From Oceanospirillaceae bacterium (GTDB lineage Bacteria; Pseudomonadota; Gammaproteobacteria; Pseudomonadales; Oceanobacteraceae), in assembly GCA_002724925.1 (NCBI GenBank), contig PBQA01000014.1, positions 62,001-126,000 on the forward strand: 64,000 nt of DNA. Direction: 5' to 3'. Position 1 is the stretch's first letter. Each line of letters begins with the position of its first letter. The notes below the pieces were generated by a model that was not told the origin of the DNA, made no database searches, and saw nothing but the letters and a program-made list of their open reading frames with translations. This document shows, one piece after another, positions 1 to 8,551 of this stretch. A program made the position numbers and the translations under genes.

Positions 1-93
1 ATTGATGGTGATCGGCTTTTCCGGGGCCGCAACCTTGAGCGTGCAGGCGGTCAGAGGCGCCAGCAAAAGCAGAATCAATAGAGGGTTTTTCAT
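1..93 (-). CDS. ynbE: YnbE-like small lipoprotein (partial, 5' part only)
   Basis: The first 31 codons read on the minus strand from an ATG at 93; the rest lies beyond the window edge. The peptide starts with a lipoprotein signal (MKNPLLILLLLAPLTAC) whose cysteine is residue 17. It continues with APEKPITIN, the hallmark of YnbE-family lipoproteins, which are usually about 60 residues. In E. coli ynbE sits between ydbH and ydbL, whose products help move phospholipids to the outer membrane with YdbH. The partner genes would lie outside the window, so that context cannot be checked. The call rests on the short conserved stretch. Confidence 0.7.
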   Translation of the reverse strand, partial: MKNPLLILLLLAPLTACTLKVAAPEKPITIN

Positions 94-244
94 GGTCAGA
101 GTCCTTACCTGTCTCAGGCTTACTCTATCTTACGGGGCATGAAGTGGGAACGGTCGGAGGTAAGGTTTGGTATAAGAATCACGAAAAATAAGGGTATTCA
201 CACGGCTCAGAGGCAGAATACTTGCGTTGAATCATGTCCAGTCG

Positions 245-273
245 TTCAAACCCGGACGATTTGTAGCTATAAT
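245..273 (+). promoter_or_regulatory. sigma-70-type promoter for cytochrome c5
   Basis: TTCAAA at 245-250 and a consensus TATAAT at 268-273 are separated by 17 bases, about 52 bases upstream of the GTG start at 326. The -10 is perfect and the -35 is weak. The call is by inspection only. The rest of the 94-325 gap shows nothing else clear. Confidence 0.55.
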
Positions 274-325
274 GCGTGCACTAAAATTACGACAAGCCTG
301 ATTGGCACTGGATGAGGACATCTTC

Positions 326-727
326 GTGAAGCAACTGAAAGCATTGATTCTGGCGGCCGCCACTCTGGTCATGGCTCAGGCATACGCCGAGAGCGACGCT
401 CAGATTGAGAAAATCCGCGAGCGTATCGCTCCGGTCGGTGAAGTGTGTGTAGGCGCTGAGTGTGGTGGCGTTGCAGTGGTTGCAGGTGAACCTCGCACGG
501 GTGAAGAAGTTTACAACACTGCATGTACTGCCTGTCATGGTGCTGGCGTACTGGGTGCACCTAAGAAAGGCGATACTGCTGCTTGGGATGATCGCCTGGC
601 CAAAGGTATGGAGGAGACTCTGTACAATGCAATCAATGGTATCAATGCCATGCCGCCTAAAGGTAACTGCGCGACCTGTTCGGATGATGAAATCCTGAAC
701 GCGATCAAGTACATGGCAGGACGTTAA
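326..727 (+). CDS. cytochrome c5-type monohaem cytochrome
   Basis: Exported electron carrier of the periplasm. I start it at GTG 326 rather than the track's TTG 302, because GAGGA lies 6-7 bases upstream and the protein then begins directly with a signal peptide (VKQLKALILAAATLVMAQAYA). The single haem site is CTACH, about residue 64 from this start. The distal ligand is probably the Met in AMPPKG, and the downstream CATCSDDE cysteine pair is typical of cytochrome c5. The length of 133 residues fits the family. It is monocistronic, with its own promoter and terminator. Its redox partner cannot be told from sequence. Confidence 0.88.
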   Translation: MKQLKALILAAATLVMAQAYAESDAQIEKIRERIAPVGEVCVGAECGGVAVVAGEPRTGEEVYNTACTACHGAGVLGAPKKGDTAAWDDRLAKGMEETLYNAINGINAMPPKGNCATCSDDEILNAIKYMAGR

Positions 728-756
728 GCACCTTAACCATTTGGTTAAGCTCGAAG

Positions 757-781
757 AAAACCCGCTCCGGCGGGTTTTTTT
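757..781 (+). terminator. Rho-independent terminator after cytochrome c5
   Basis: The stem AACCCGC/GCGGGTT with a short loop is followed by a run of T, 30 bases after the stop codon. The A-run before the stem could let it work on the other strand as well. Confidence 0.85.
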
Positions 782-979
782 GTGCCTGTATTTTCTGCCG
801 GAATATGTGATTACTGAAGGCCCGTTCGTCGGGAATATTGCATTCAGGATTCTCTGGCGGTGACTGAAATCCGGCTTTGATGTTTTTTTTGTTACTAAAG
901 GTTAGCGTCACTGGCAGGCGTGGAGGGCTTGTCTATAAGTATTCCCATCAAATAAACACCGCTTAAAGAGGGATGTCTT

Positions 980-1252
980 ATGGCACATGATGATCTGCAC
1001 GACGACGAGTTTAACGAACAGGATTCGCACGACGATTCCGGCGAGCAGGAAACAGAGACAAAAGAAGCCGCCTCCACAGATGACGACATTGAGTATGGTT
1101 CTCAGGCTGCTCGCGAAGCGATGCGTCAGGCGATGGCCTCTGATGTGGAAGCGTTTCTCGCCCGTGGTGGTCGAATTCAGGAGGTCGCCGCGGACGTAAT
1201 GGGTGATCCACCACGCAAACCACAGACGAACTACGGTAGCCGTCCTATATAA
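980..1252 (+). CDS. sutA: SutA-like RNA polymerase-binding transcription factor
   Basis: A 90-residue, very acidic protein. The first 45 residues are Asp/Glu-rich and look disordered (DDLHDDEFNEQDSHDD). A short helix (AAREAMRQAMASDVEAFLARGG) follows, then a conserved tail DPPRKPQTNYGSRPI. This layout and the tail match SutA of Pseudomonas, which binds RNA polymerase and raises ribosomal and maintenance transcription in slow-growing cells. GAGGG precedes the ATG by 8 bases. In Pseudomonas the gene lies near the same dapF/HAD neighbourhood, as it does here. Family recognition comes from memory of the C-terminal motif. Confidence 0.72.
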   Translation: MAHDDLHDDEFNEQDSHDDSGEQETETKEAASTDDDIEYGSQAAREAMRQAMASDVEAFLARGGRIQEVAADVMGDPPRKPQTNYGSRPI

Positions 1253-1266
1253 GACGCAGCCGCTTG

Positions 1267-1312
1267 CCAGCCGTATAGAACGGATAATTCTTTCTATGTG
1301 GCTGGTCGTTTT
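1267..1312 (+). terminator. hairpin terminator after sutA-like gene
   Basis: The arms CCAGCC..ATAGAA and TTCTAT..GGCTGG pair with a two-base internal mismatch around a loop of about 15 bases. TCGTTTT follows. It lies 14 bases after the sutA stop. The U-run is short, so efficiency is uncertain. Confidence 0.5.
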
Positions 1313-1364
1313 CTGAGCGAGTGCTAAAATAGTCTGGCAAGTTGATTCGCAAGGATGCAGAAAC

Positions 1365-2054
1365 ATGACCAGTCATTCCAGAAAATACCGTCGTCGCTTA
1401 CACGCCTTACCTGCCGCACTGGCTCTGTTGGTATTCGCCGCTCTCTGGCTCTACAGTCACACCACCTCTGCCGATGTGCTGCTTTCCGCCAAAACCATAG
1501 ACGACTGGAAAAAAGACTGCCGTCACTGCTCTATCGAACCCCACTATGATGTTATCCAGGGTGAAATCGTGCGCCTCGAGAGCCGTATGGGCCGTGCTCT
1601 GTTGAGCCGTCCGTTTGTCAGTGAAGGTGCAAGGCCCCAGCTAAGCTGGCTGTGGTCGCTGGATCAGTTTGATGAAGAAACAAGTGCGGCGCTGATGCGT
1701 GTGACGGTGGATTTCTCAAGCGCAGAAACCGATCAGACTTATCGCCTGCATTATGTGTGGAATCCGGCCGAACGTACGACGCACCGTGAGATGATCGAAG
1801 AGAATGAGTTTATCTGGGTGGTCAGTGGTGCTCAGCAGGCGCCGCGTCGCTGGTATTCTGTCGAGCGTGACCTGAAACAGGATCTGGGCAGGCTTGCGGA
1901 AGAGATCCCTGAAGATATCTCTGTTACCCGCATCGAAGCCGGTATTGGTGAACCGGATGGGCGTAAGGTCCGTAGCGGTGGTTACATCAGCGAACTGATC
2001 GTCAATTACCTTCCAGAGCCCTTATCGCTTGAACCAGTTGCGACCAGTGACTGA
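1365..2054 (+). CDS. membrane-anchored or exported protein of unknown function
   Basis: 229 residues, with AAGGA 9 bases before the ATG. A basic N-terminus is followed by one hydrophobic segment (ALPAALALLVFAALWLYS, about residues 17-34), read as a signal peptide or single anchor, so the rest should be periplasmic. The soluble part has LSWLWSLDQF and YRLHYVWNP segments, loosely like the exported DUF3047 proteins, but I cannot commit to that family. A possible disulfide pair sits near the start (CRHC). The 3' end overlaps the convergent HAD phosphatase by about 50 bases. Function unknown. Confidence 0.75.
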   Translation: MTSHSRKYRRRLHALPAALALLVFAALWLYSHTTSADVLLSAKTIDDWKKDCRHCSIEPHYDVIQGEIVRLESRMGRALLSRPFVSEGARPQLSWLWSLDQFDEETSAALMRVTVDFSSAETDQTYRLHYVWNPAERTTHREMIEENEFIWVVSGAQQAPRRWYSVERDLKQDLGRLAEEIPEDISVTRIEAGIGEPDGRKVRSGGYISELIVNYLPEPLSLEPVATSD

Positions 2055-2709
2055 ACTCACCATCGGGCTGACAATCCGCTAACGGCCAGTCAGCCTCCTT
2101 ATCATTGAACCACAAGGTTGTCATCCCGACGGCGCGAGCTGCAGCGACATCCTGCTCCGGGTGATCGCCAATGTGGAGTGCTTGCCGGGGTTCCACGCCT
2201 GCGTGCTGAAGTGCAGCCTCGAACATGTCTGGCGAGGGTTTCGCAGCGTAGTCGTCAGCTTTCAGATGGCGTTCGAACAAATGGGTATGTCCAGCTATAT
2301 CGAGATCAGCATTGCCGTTCGTCAGAGCAATCAGAGTGTACGACTCTTTAAGCTCTGCCATGACGTCGGCAACATTTTCAAACAAGGTTAAGCCTGTACT
2401 GCGTGCCTGATAAAAGGTCGCAAAAGCGTCTTGTGCCATGCGTCGGGCAGTATCGGAATCATGGCCAGACTGAAGGAAAATCCGGCGCAGCAACTGGAAA
2501 CGAAACTCAGACACTTTGCCTGTCAGCTCAGGGTAGGCTGCGGCCAGGTCTTTCTTGTAGGCGTGAAATTTTTCCGGTGGGTAAAAACTGGCAGTGACCG
2601 GAGAATGTTCATTAATCCAGCCAAACATAGCCTGTTCTGCTGCGATCAGCGCATCAGTCGGGTCCCAGAGCGTGTGATCCAGGTCGAAGGTAATGAGCCG
2701 TAAGGTCAT
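2002..2709 (-). CDS. yigB: HAD-superfamily phosphatase, YigB type
   Basis: 235 residues carrying all four HAD motifs. These are FDLDHTLWD with nucleophile Asp9 and acid/base Asp11, LTNGN (motif II), the Lys in KPSPDMF (motif III) and HIGDHPEQD (motif IV). YigB-type enzymes dephosphorylate FMN and the riboflavin precursor 5-amino-6-(5-phosphoribitylamino)uracil; substrate choice here is inferred from context. In E. coli and Pseudomonas the order is dapF-DUF484-xerC-yigB; here yigB follows DUF484 by 2 bases with no xerC. The gene is the last of the operon. Confidence 0.85.
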   Translation of the reverse strand: MTLRLITFDLDHTLWDPTDALIAAEQAMFGWINEHSPVTASFYPPEKFHAYKKDLAAAYPELTGKVSEFRFQLLRRIFLQSGHDSDTARRMAQDAFATFYQARSTGLTLFENVADVMAELKESYTLIALTNGNADLDIAGHTHLFERHLKADDYAAKPSPDMFEAALQHAGVEPRQALHIGDHPEQDVAAARAVGMTTLWFNDKEADWPLADCQPDGEFSHWSQLVQAIRALEGN

Positions 2710-2711
2710 AC

Positions 2712-3383
2712 TCAGCTGACCGGAACCTGCGGCAGTCGCAGCGCCAGTACGTCTGCTATAAAGTCGAGGAATAAGGTATCTACTGAACTGCGGTAGTAGC
2801 CTGGATCTTCACTGGCGACCGTCAGTATGCCGAGATTATCCTTACCACGAATATGTGCCGCGGCAACAGAACGGCAGGCAGACTCTTCGACACCGAGGAG
2901 TTGTGCGATGTCAGCCTCGGGCAGTTGCCCACAGATGGCTCTGTGGCCTTTAAACAGCCGGTGTACCGAGCGCTGGACTTCGCTGCTGTGAATAGCAATT
3001 AATGGTGGCTCAAGCTGGCGTTCAGTGAAATGCAGCATCGCCCAGGCATCCACCGAAAAGTCTTTGCGCAGAGAGTCATCGAGGGCGGCCTGAACATCCA
3101 CCCAGGTGGTTGCTTCGACCAGAGCTAAAACCAGACGCTTACTTTTTTCGAATAACTGATCGTTACGGCGCGCGTTCTCAAGTAAGTCCGACAGGCGTTG
3201 TCTCAGCTCGACGTTGCGTTCACGGTGCACAGCAAGCTGACGCTCAACAAGGCTGGTGGCCGGACCGCTGTTGTGGGGAATCCGCATGCCTGCGAGGAGG
3301 TCATCCTTTCCGATAAAAAAGTCGGGATGATCTTCCATGTAGGCAATTACGTCAGCTTCAGTCAGTCGCGGGGTCTGGCTCAT
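2712..3383 (-). CDS. DUF484 family (YigA-like) protein
   Basis: 223 residues with the DUF484 opening, an N-terminal helix ending YMEDHPDFFIGKDDLLAGMRIPH. A coiled-coil stretch (ERQLAVHRERNVELRQRL) follows, and then a GAF-like C-terminal half. The family is almost always encoded between dapF and xerC, but its biochemical role is not established. It lies 20 bases after dapF and 2 bases before yigB, so it is certainly cotranscribed with them. Confidence 0.88.
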   Translation of the reverse strand: MSQTPRLTEADVIAYMEDHPDFFIGKDDLLAGMRIPHNSGPATSLVERQLAVHRERNVELRQRLSDLLENARRNDQLFEKSKRLVLALVEATTWVDVQAALDDSLRKDFSVDAWAMLHFTERQLEPPLIAIHSSEVQRSVHRLFKGHRAICGQLPEADIAQLLGVEESACRSVAAAHIRGKDNLGILTVASEDPGYYRSSVDTLFLDFIADVLALRLPQVPVS

Positions 3384-3403
3384 GTCTGTCTGTTCCTTAG
3401 AGG

Positions 3404-4234
3404 TCAGAGGTTTACTTTACCTTCGAACACCCGTTCAGCCGGGCCTGTCATTTTTACTGCGCCTTCACCGTCCCAGTCGATGAACAGATCACCACCGGGA
3501 AGGCTGACTTTGACGCCCTGATTCAACCAGCCGCGAAGCTGGCCAGAAACTACGGCAGCGCACGCGCCGGTTCCGCACGCCAGAGTCTCACCCGAGCCAC
3601 GCTCAAAAACACGCAGGCGGATGTGATGTGGATTGATAATCTGCATAAAACCTACGTTAACGCGGTTCGGAAATTCCTTGCAGGACTCAACCGCTGGCCC
3701 CCAGGTTTCCACGGGGGCGGTATCAACGTCGTCGACGCGGATAACGGCGTGTGGGTTGCCCATGGATACTGCGCCGAGGTTAATGATACCGACGTCAGGC
3801 ACATCGATGGTGTACTCAGTAGCAAAATCGTCGGCAATAAACGGAATTTTTTCCGGAGTCAGTTCCGGTTTGCCCATATCGACCATGACCTGTCGGTCAT
3901 CGGTCAAATGCAGTTCCATGATACCGCTGGCTGTCTCAACACGAATATCGCGTTTGCCTGTCAGGTTCTGGTCGTAAACGAAACGCGCAAAGCAACGTGC
4001 CCCGTTACCACAATTCTCAACTTCACTGCCGTCGGCATTGAAAATCCGGTATTGAAAGTCGACATCCGGGCGGGTTGGCTTTTCAACGACCAGCAGCTGG
4101 TCGAAGCCGATACCAAAGTTACGGTCCGACAGTTCGGCAACACGCTCCGGGCGAATGTTCGCACTTTGCGTAATCAGGTCAACGACAACGAAGTCGTTAC
4201 CGATACCATGCATCTTGCTGAATTTGAGCCACAT
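3404..4234 (-). CDS. dapF: diaminopimelate epimerase
   Basis: Cofactor-independent racemase that turns LL- into meso-diaminopimelate for peptidoglycan and lysine. Its 276 residues match the family. The two catalytic cysteines are visible: Cys75 in ENCGNGARC and Cys220 in [10 protein letters not shown]. The N-terminal [12 protein letters not shown] is diagnostic. It starts 26 bases after the lysA stop, so consecutive lysine-pathway enzymes share one transcript. Confidence 0.97.
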   Translation of the reverse strand: MWLKFSKMHGIGNDFVVVDLITQSANIRPERVAELSDRNFGIGFDQLLVVEKPTRPDVDFQYRIFNADGSEVENCGNGARCFARFVYDQNLTGKRDIRVETASGIMELHLTDDRQVMVDMGKPELTPEKIPFIADDFATEYTIDVPDVGIINLGAVSMGNPHAVIRVDDVDTAPVETWGPAVESCKEFPNRVNVGFMQIINPHHIRLRVFERGSGETLACGTGACAAVVSGQLRGWLNQGVKVSLPGGDLFIDWDGEGAVKMTGPAERVFEGKVNL

Positions 4235-4260
4235 ATACTGTCTCTTTATCCGGGCTGATA

Positions 4261-5511
4261 TTAATCGGGTAAGCAGCTTTCGCCGGCGAATAAGGACTCC
4301 ACGGTTTCGCGTTCGCGAACAACAAAGGCATTGTCACCATCCACCATGATTTCAGCGGCACGGCCACGGCTATTGTAGTTTGATGCCATGACAAAACCGT
4401 AGGCGCCTGCGGACATCACAGCCAACAGGTCGCCAGCAGCAATGTTCAGTGCGCGATCTTTACCCAGAAAATCTCCGGTTTCGCAGACTGGGCCGACGAG
4501 GTCGTACGTGCGCTCTGGCTCAGCGGAGGTTTCCGATACCGGAACGATTGCCTGCCATGCACTGTAGAGTGCTGGGCGGATAAGGTCGTTCATTGCACCA
4601 TCAATAATCGCGAAGTTCTTATGCTCGTTGAGTTTCAGAAACTCGACCTGAGTCAGGAAGACACCGGCGTTGGCGGCAATAGAACGGCCCGGCTCAAAAA
4701 TCAGCTTGAACGTGCGATCACCCAGTCGCTCTTTTACGGCAGCAATGTACTCTGCCGGTGTCGCTGGCTGTTCGTCCTGATAGCGCACGCCGAGGCCACC
4801 GCCGAGATCGAGGTGCTCAATAGTGATGCCACGTCCGCTGAGCTCGTCGACAAGCGCGAGTACCCGGTCAAGGGCATCAAGGAATGGATCAATCTCAGTC
4901 AGCTGGCTACCGATGTGGCAGTCTACGCCCTTAACGTCGAGACCTGGCAGGCCAGCGGCCTTTTCATAGATACGCACAGCATCATTGATATCAATACCAA
5001 ACTTGTTGTCTTTCAGACCGGTAGAAATATAGGGGTGGGTCTGTGCGTCCACATCCGGGTTTACGCGCAGTGAGACGGGAGCTGTTTTGCCCAACTCAGA
5101 CGCTACGGCGCTCAAACGCTCAAGCTCTGCTTCTGACTCAACATTAAAACAATGTACACCCACTTCGAGGGCGCGCTGCATTTCATGAGCTTGTTTGCCT
5201 ACCCCAGAAAAAACCACTTTCGACGGATCACCGCCAGCTGCGATCACACGCTCCAGCTCACCGATACTGACGATATCAAAACCAGCGCCCAGCCTTGCCA
5301 GTGTGTTCAGAACGCCGAGGTTGGAATTCGTTTTGACCGCGAAACACACCAGGTGAGGCCATTCACCCAACGCGTCGGTGTAGGCGAGGTAAGCTTGTTC
5401 GAATGCGCTGCGTGAGTATACGTACAGGGGCGTGCCGTGTTCTTTGGCCAGTGCGGCCAGAGAGACGTTTTCGGCATGCAGGCTGCCGTTCTGGTATGAG
5501 AATGCTGACAT
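4261..5511 (-). CDS. lysA: diaminopimelate decarboxylase
   Basis: PLP enzyme that makes lysine from meso-DAP in the cytoplasm. The track ORF starts at 5601, but its first 30 residues are the lptM gene in another frame. ATG 5511 gives [22 protein letters not shown], the usual family start, and 416 residues. The PLP lysine is Lys60 (FAVKTN). Other family motifs are HIGSQL, the phosphate-binding EPGRSI and the active-site CETGDFL. It lies 4 bases after the lptM stop. Confidence 0.96.
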   Translation of the reverse strand: MSAFSYQNGSLHAENVSLAALAKEHGTPLYVYSRSAFEQAYLAYTDALGEWPHLVCFAVKTNSNLGVLNTLARLGAGFDIVSIGELERVIAAGGDPSKVVFSGVGKQAHEMQRALEVGVHCFNVESEAELERLSAVASELGKTAPVSLRVNPDVDAQTHPYISTGLKDNKFGIDINDAVRIYEKAAGLPGLDVKGVDCHIGSQLTEIDPFLDALDRVLALVDELSGRGITIEHLDLGGGLGVRYQDEQPATPAEYIAAVKERLGDRTFKLIFEPGRSIAANAGVFLTQVEFLKLNEHKNFAIIDGAMNDLIRPALYSAWQAIVPVSETSAEPERTYDLVGPVCETGDFLGKDRALNIAAGDLLAVMSAGAYGFVMASNYNSRGRAAEIMVDGDNAFVVRERETVESLFAGESCLPD

Positions 5512-5515
5512 GGGC

Positions 5516-5635
5516 TTACTGCTCTTGTTCTTGTTCGGAATCTGGGAGATAAAGCGGACCTTTCTGACCACAGGCACTGACACCGGTTGCGAACAACACA
5601 ATCAAAGACACACAGGCGATGGTTTTCAGGTTCAT
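5516..5635 (-). CDS. lptM: LptM/YifL small lipoprotein
   Basis: A 39-residue gene missed by the ORF track. The translation is a lipoprotein signal peptide (MNLKTIACVSLIVLFATGVS), the lipidated Cys22, then GQKGPLYLP and an acidic QE tail. CGQKGPLYLP is the signature of LptM (YifL, called LppL in Pseudomonas). In E. coli LptM binds the LptD-LptE translocon and helps its oxidative maturation. Its position immediately before lysA and after cyaA is the same in Pseudomonas and supports the call. Confidence 0.92.
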   Translation of the reverse strand: MNLKTIACVSLIVLFATGVSACGQKGPLYLPDSEQEQEQ

Positions 5636-5680
5636 AGCTACCTCCCACAGAATGCCACGCATTATACGGGCAATGGTGTG

Positions 5681-8476
5681 CTATGTCTGCGCCTGAGCGC
5701 GCCCTTTGCTGTGCGGGGGCTGGGCCTTAGGTGTGCTGGTAGTTGGTGGGGAGTTGAGCAGGTGTTCCAGACGTTGCCTGAACTGCAAATGGCGGATCAG
5801 GTGTTGATTATCGTCGATAACAATATCGCTCAGCCAGACTGGCTGCGCATGATCTTCTGTACGAGCGTTAATCACTGCCTGACGAGCTTCTACCAGCAGC
5901 TTAGTGCCGAACGTTGCCTGTGACAGCGTGATGTCGTTGACGGAAATCTCCAGAACCGATTTAGCATGTGAGTGAGCACATACTTCAATGGCAGCGGATT
6001 CTTTTGCTTCCATGGGAATGCGGCGGCGTTGGGCGCTGAAAGATAGAGTCTCACCGTCAAGCAGAAGTTCGCTCAGATGCAGGGGCCAGAGGGGCTGCTG
6101 TGATTCATCAGCCCAGCGTTGATTAAGTCGACGGATAAACCGCAATACGGGCACCAGGGTTGAGCGAATATCTGTATCACTCTGTTCCTGATAATGCAGA
6201 GAACCAAACTGGTCCATCACGTACAGAAACACTTTGCCTTTCTGACGCCAGTACCAGACGTGCCACTCGTCGCCCTCGCTTTGTTCCAGAATCAGGCGCA
6301 GTGGGCTACTGGGTAGCGCATGACGGTCGAGCTGCCAGCGCCGGAAGCGGGGGCGCGGGCGGGCCAGGAGTTTGATCAGTGCTTTAAGGCTTTCTGCATG
6401 GTGACTGACGACCTCTCGCCGGCGGTATTCAATCAGATGAAAACTGTCGCCGGTCTGAAGTAAGTAGGGCGCTGGCTTCGCCTGCGACAGGTGATCAATC
6501 AGATCATTAAGTAACTGTTCAAGACGCTTCTGGATTGCGACTGACCGCACCTGACAGTGACAGTGGATACGCCATTCTGGCCAGGCCTGAGTGTCGGCCT
6601 TACTGCGAAAATTCAGTACCTGCAGCATTGCTTCATGCACGGTGTCGGCGCCGGTGTAATAACTGACCTGCCACTCTCCCCAGCTGGTGATGGTCAATAA
6701 CTCAACAGACTGAACCAGGTTTTCGCGGCTTGAGCTGAAGCCCAGGGCGTCGTCACGGTTGCTGATTTTCTGCATGCCGCGTCGCGACAACGACTGTTGA
6801 GGATTTACCCCGGGATTAACGAACAAATGCCAGCGCAGTGGCGTCTGATCGTTTTCAAAGTCGATACTCTTTTTCCCCGGCAGGGGGATTTCCATAATGT
6901 CCTGCAGCAGAGACCTGAGTTCGTATTGGGTCACTGGGTTATGCGCCGGATACAGGGCGACATGGGAGTGGCTGGTGAGCATGCCGTTACGCCGGGCAAA
7001 CACCAGCGCTTCAATGATTGAAGGAGTCTGCATCAGTACGGCGCTGTCGTCTCCCGGGCGCCAGCTGCCGGGGATCAGTTGCCAGATGCCGTCTTTGAGG
7101 TTAAGGGTCAGCTTTTCCTCTTCCATATCGCTACGGATTTTCGGGTTAATGTCGATGATCTTGCCCGGCTCGGCTCTGAACGCTGCGAACAATTGGTTGC
7201 CGAGTACTTTGAGGTCGCGCTCTTTAATGTGCAGGGATTGCGCGTGCTCCTGCGAAAACGTAGCGAGCGCGCGGTAGCTGTTCAGCATTTGCGTTACCAG
7301 TGCATTACGCTCGTTCATCACTTTGCGTGCGGGCCAGCTCTGGCGACTGTCCAGATCATCGAGGTAGGTATAGGTCCAGCCCCATTCCTTTACCTGCTCT
7401 TCGAGTGCCTTCACCCGGCGTTGTTGGTGTTGGTTGCCGACCAGTCTTGTTAGTTGAACGCCTGACTTGAAGTAGAAAGCTCTACGCATAAGATCGCGAA
7501 GGTCGCTTTCCTCCTCTCCGAGGTGAGATTCCAGGCGACGTAGCATCAGCAGGTAAGGATCTGTGTTCAGCAGGTCGGCGCCACCGTCCTGAACCTGTTT
7601 GCGGAAATCCCAGGCGAGCGGTCGGATATCAGGATACGCGGAAGCATACTCACGGTTGAGCAGAAGTTTCAGCAGTGACTTGTATGGATTGCTGAGCCCT
7701 TTGTTGAGTTGCCACAGGCCAGCGCCAACGAATTCTCCGGCGGGAATGGTCGGCAGACTGCCGACATCCAGCCACTCGGCGACATCAATCAGGTGGTTGT
7801 CCGTAAGTCTGGTCCAGTAGCTGTCGGCCTGATATTCCAGATCCTCAGGGGTTAACCACCAGCGTGGAGTTTTACCGGCTAACCAAAGAGCACTGCGGTA
7901 GAACTCATCCAGTAACAACAGGTGCTGGCTGCTGCCGCAGTCTTCGCCATCCGCGGACTGGCTTTGACCGTCGCGAAAGTCTTTGAGGTTCATCAGAAAA
8001 AAGTGGACTTCTGTGCCTTGTGAGTCTGCCCACTTTTCGATGCGCGTACACTTCTCCTGCAGATCGCTGATCTGCTGATCCGTTAGCAGCTCGTCGTGGC
8101 ATAGCCAGACATCAAGGTCGCTGTTGCGGCTTTGGGCAACACTGCCCAGGCTGCCCATCAGGAACACGCCTTCAATACACCGTTGGCCCGGATCTCTGGG
8201 AATCTGTGCGCCCCGGGCGAACTGGTGCAGTGCTGAATGATGCTCAAGCGTAGGGGTGTACCCAGTGATCCCGCAGGGAGTGTGCGGTGCAACATAGCCC
8301 GGCAAACGAGAACCATTGCAGTGCAGCAGGAGCGGCAGAACGTCCAGCACGGCCTGCTGTCGGGGGGATAGTTGTTCTCGCGCGGAAGCCAGCTTCTGAG
8401 CGTTGAGGTCAAGAAAGTTCTGACGCCAGCGATTCAGAGTGCTCTGGTCCGGGGTAGGGTTGGCCGGGTTCATCAC
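5681..8476 (-). CDS. cyaA: class I adenylate cyclase
   Basis: Makes cAMP for the CRP/Vfr-type regulator. 931 residues, in the range of class I cyclases. The N-terminal half holds the nucleotidyltransferase motif GSLGSVAQSRNSDLDVW (about 108-124) with metal-binding Asp120 and Asp122. The C-terminal half is the regulatory region. cyaA next to lptM-lysA-dapF is conserved in Pseudomonas. The window also has a complete Pil-Chp system, which in P. aeruginosa controls cAMP through a different cyclase, CyaB. Any link between CyaA and Chp here is inference only. Confidence 0.95.
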   Translation of the reverse strand: MMNPANPTPDQSTLNRWRQNFLDLNAQKLASAREQLSPRQQAVLDVLPLLLHCNGSRLPGYVAPHTPCGITGYTPTLEHHSALHQFARGAQIPRDPGQRCIEGVFLMGSLGSVAQSRNSDLDVWLCHDELLTDQQISDLQEKCTRIEKWADSQGTEVHFFLMNLKDFRDGQSQSADGEDCGSSQHLLLLDEFYRSALWLAGKTPRWWLTPEDLEYQADSYWTRLTDNHLIDVAEWLDVGSLPTIPAGEFVGAGLWQLNKGLSNPYKSLLKLLLNREYASAYPDIRPLAWDFRKQVQDGGADLLNTDPYLLMLRRLESHLGEEESDLRDLMRRAFYFKSGVQLTRLVGNQHQQRRVKALEEQVKEWGWTYTYLDDLDSRQSWPARKVMNERNALVTQMLNSYRALATFSQEHAQSLHIKERDLKVLGNQLFAAFRAEPGKIIDINPKIRSDMEEEKLTLNLKDGIWQLIPGSWRPGDDSAVLMQTPSIIEALVFARRNGMLTSHSHVALYPAHNPVTQYELRSLLQDIMEIPLPGKKSIDFENDQTPLRWHLFVNPGVNPQQSLSRRGMQKISNRDDALGFSSSRENLVQSVELLTITSWGEWQVSYYTGADTVHEAMLQVLNFRSKADTQAWPEWRIHCHCQVRSVAIQKRLEQLLNDLIDHLSQAKPAPYLLQTGDSFHLIEYRRREVVSHHAESLKALIKLLARPRPRFRRWQLDRHALPSSPLRLILEQSEGDEWHVWYWRQKGKVFLYVMDQFGSLHYQEQSDTDIRSTLVPVLRFIRRLNQRWADESQQPLWPLHLSELLLDGETLSFSAQRRRIPMEAKESAAIEVCAHSHAKSVLEISVNDITLSQATFGTKLLVEARQAVINARTEDHAQPVWLSDIVIDDNQHLIRHLQFRQRLEHLLNSPPTTSTPKAQPPHSKGRAQAQT

Positions 8477-8551
8477 TTACTGCACAACGTGGGTGTGTAT
8501 CTCAGTATAGATGGCCCGGCATTTTTCGCCGTTTTACTGTTTCTGTCAGAA

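Noticed and set aside
3623-4258. 211-residue plus-strand ORF
   Set aside because: Complete shadow of dapF in the opposite strand, no independent start signal.
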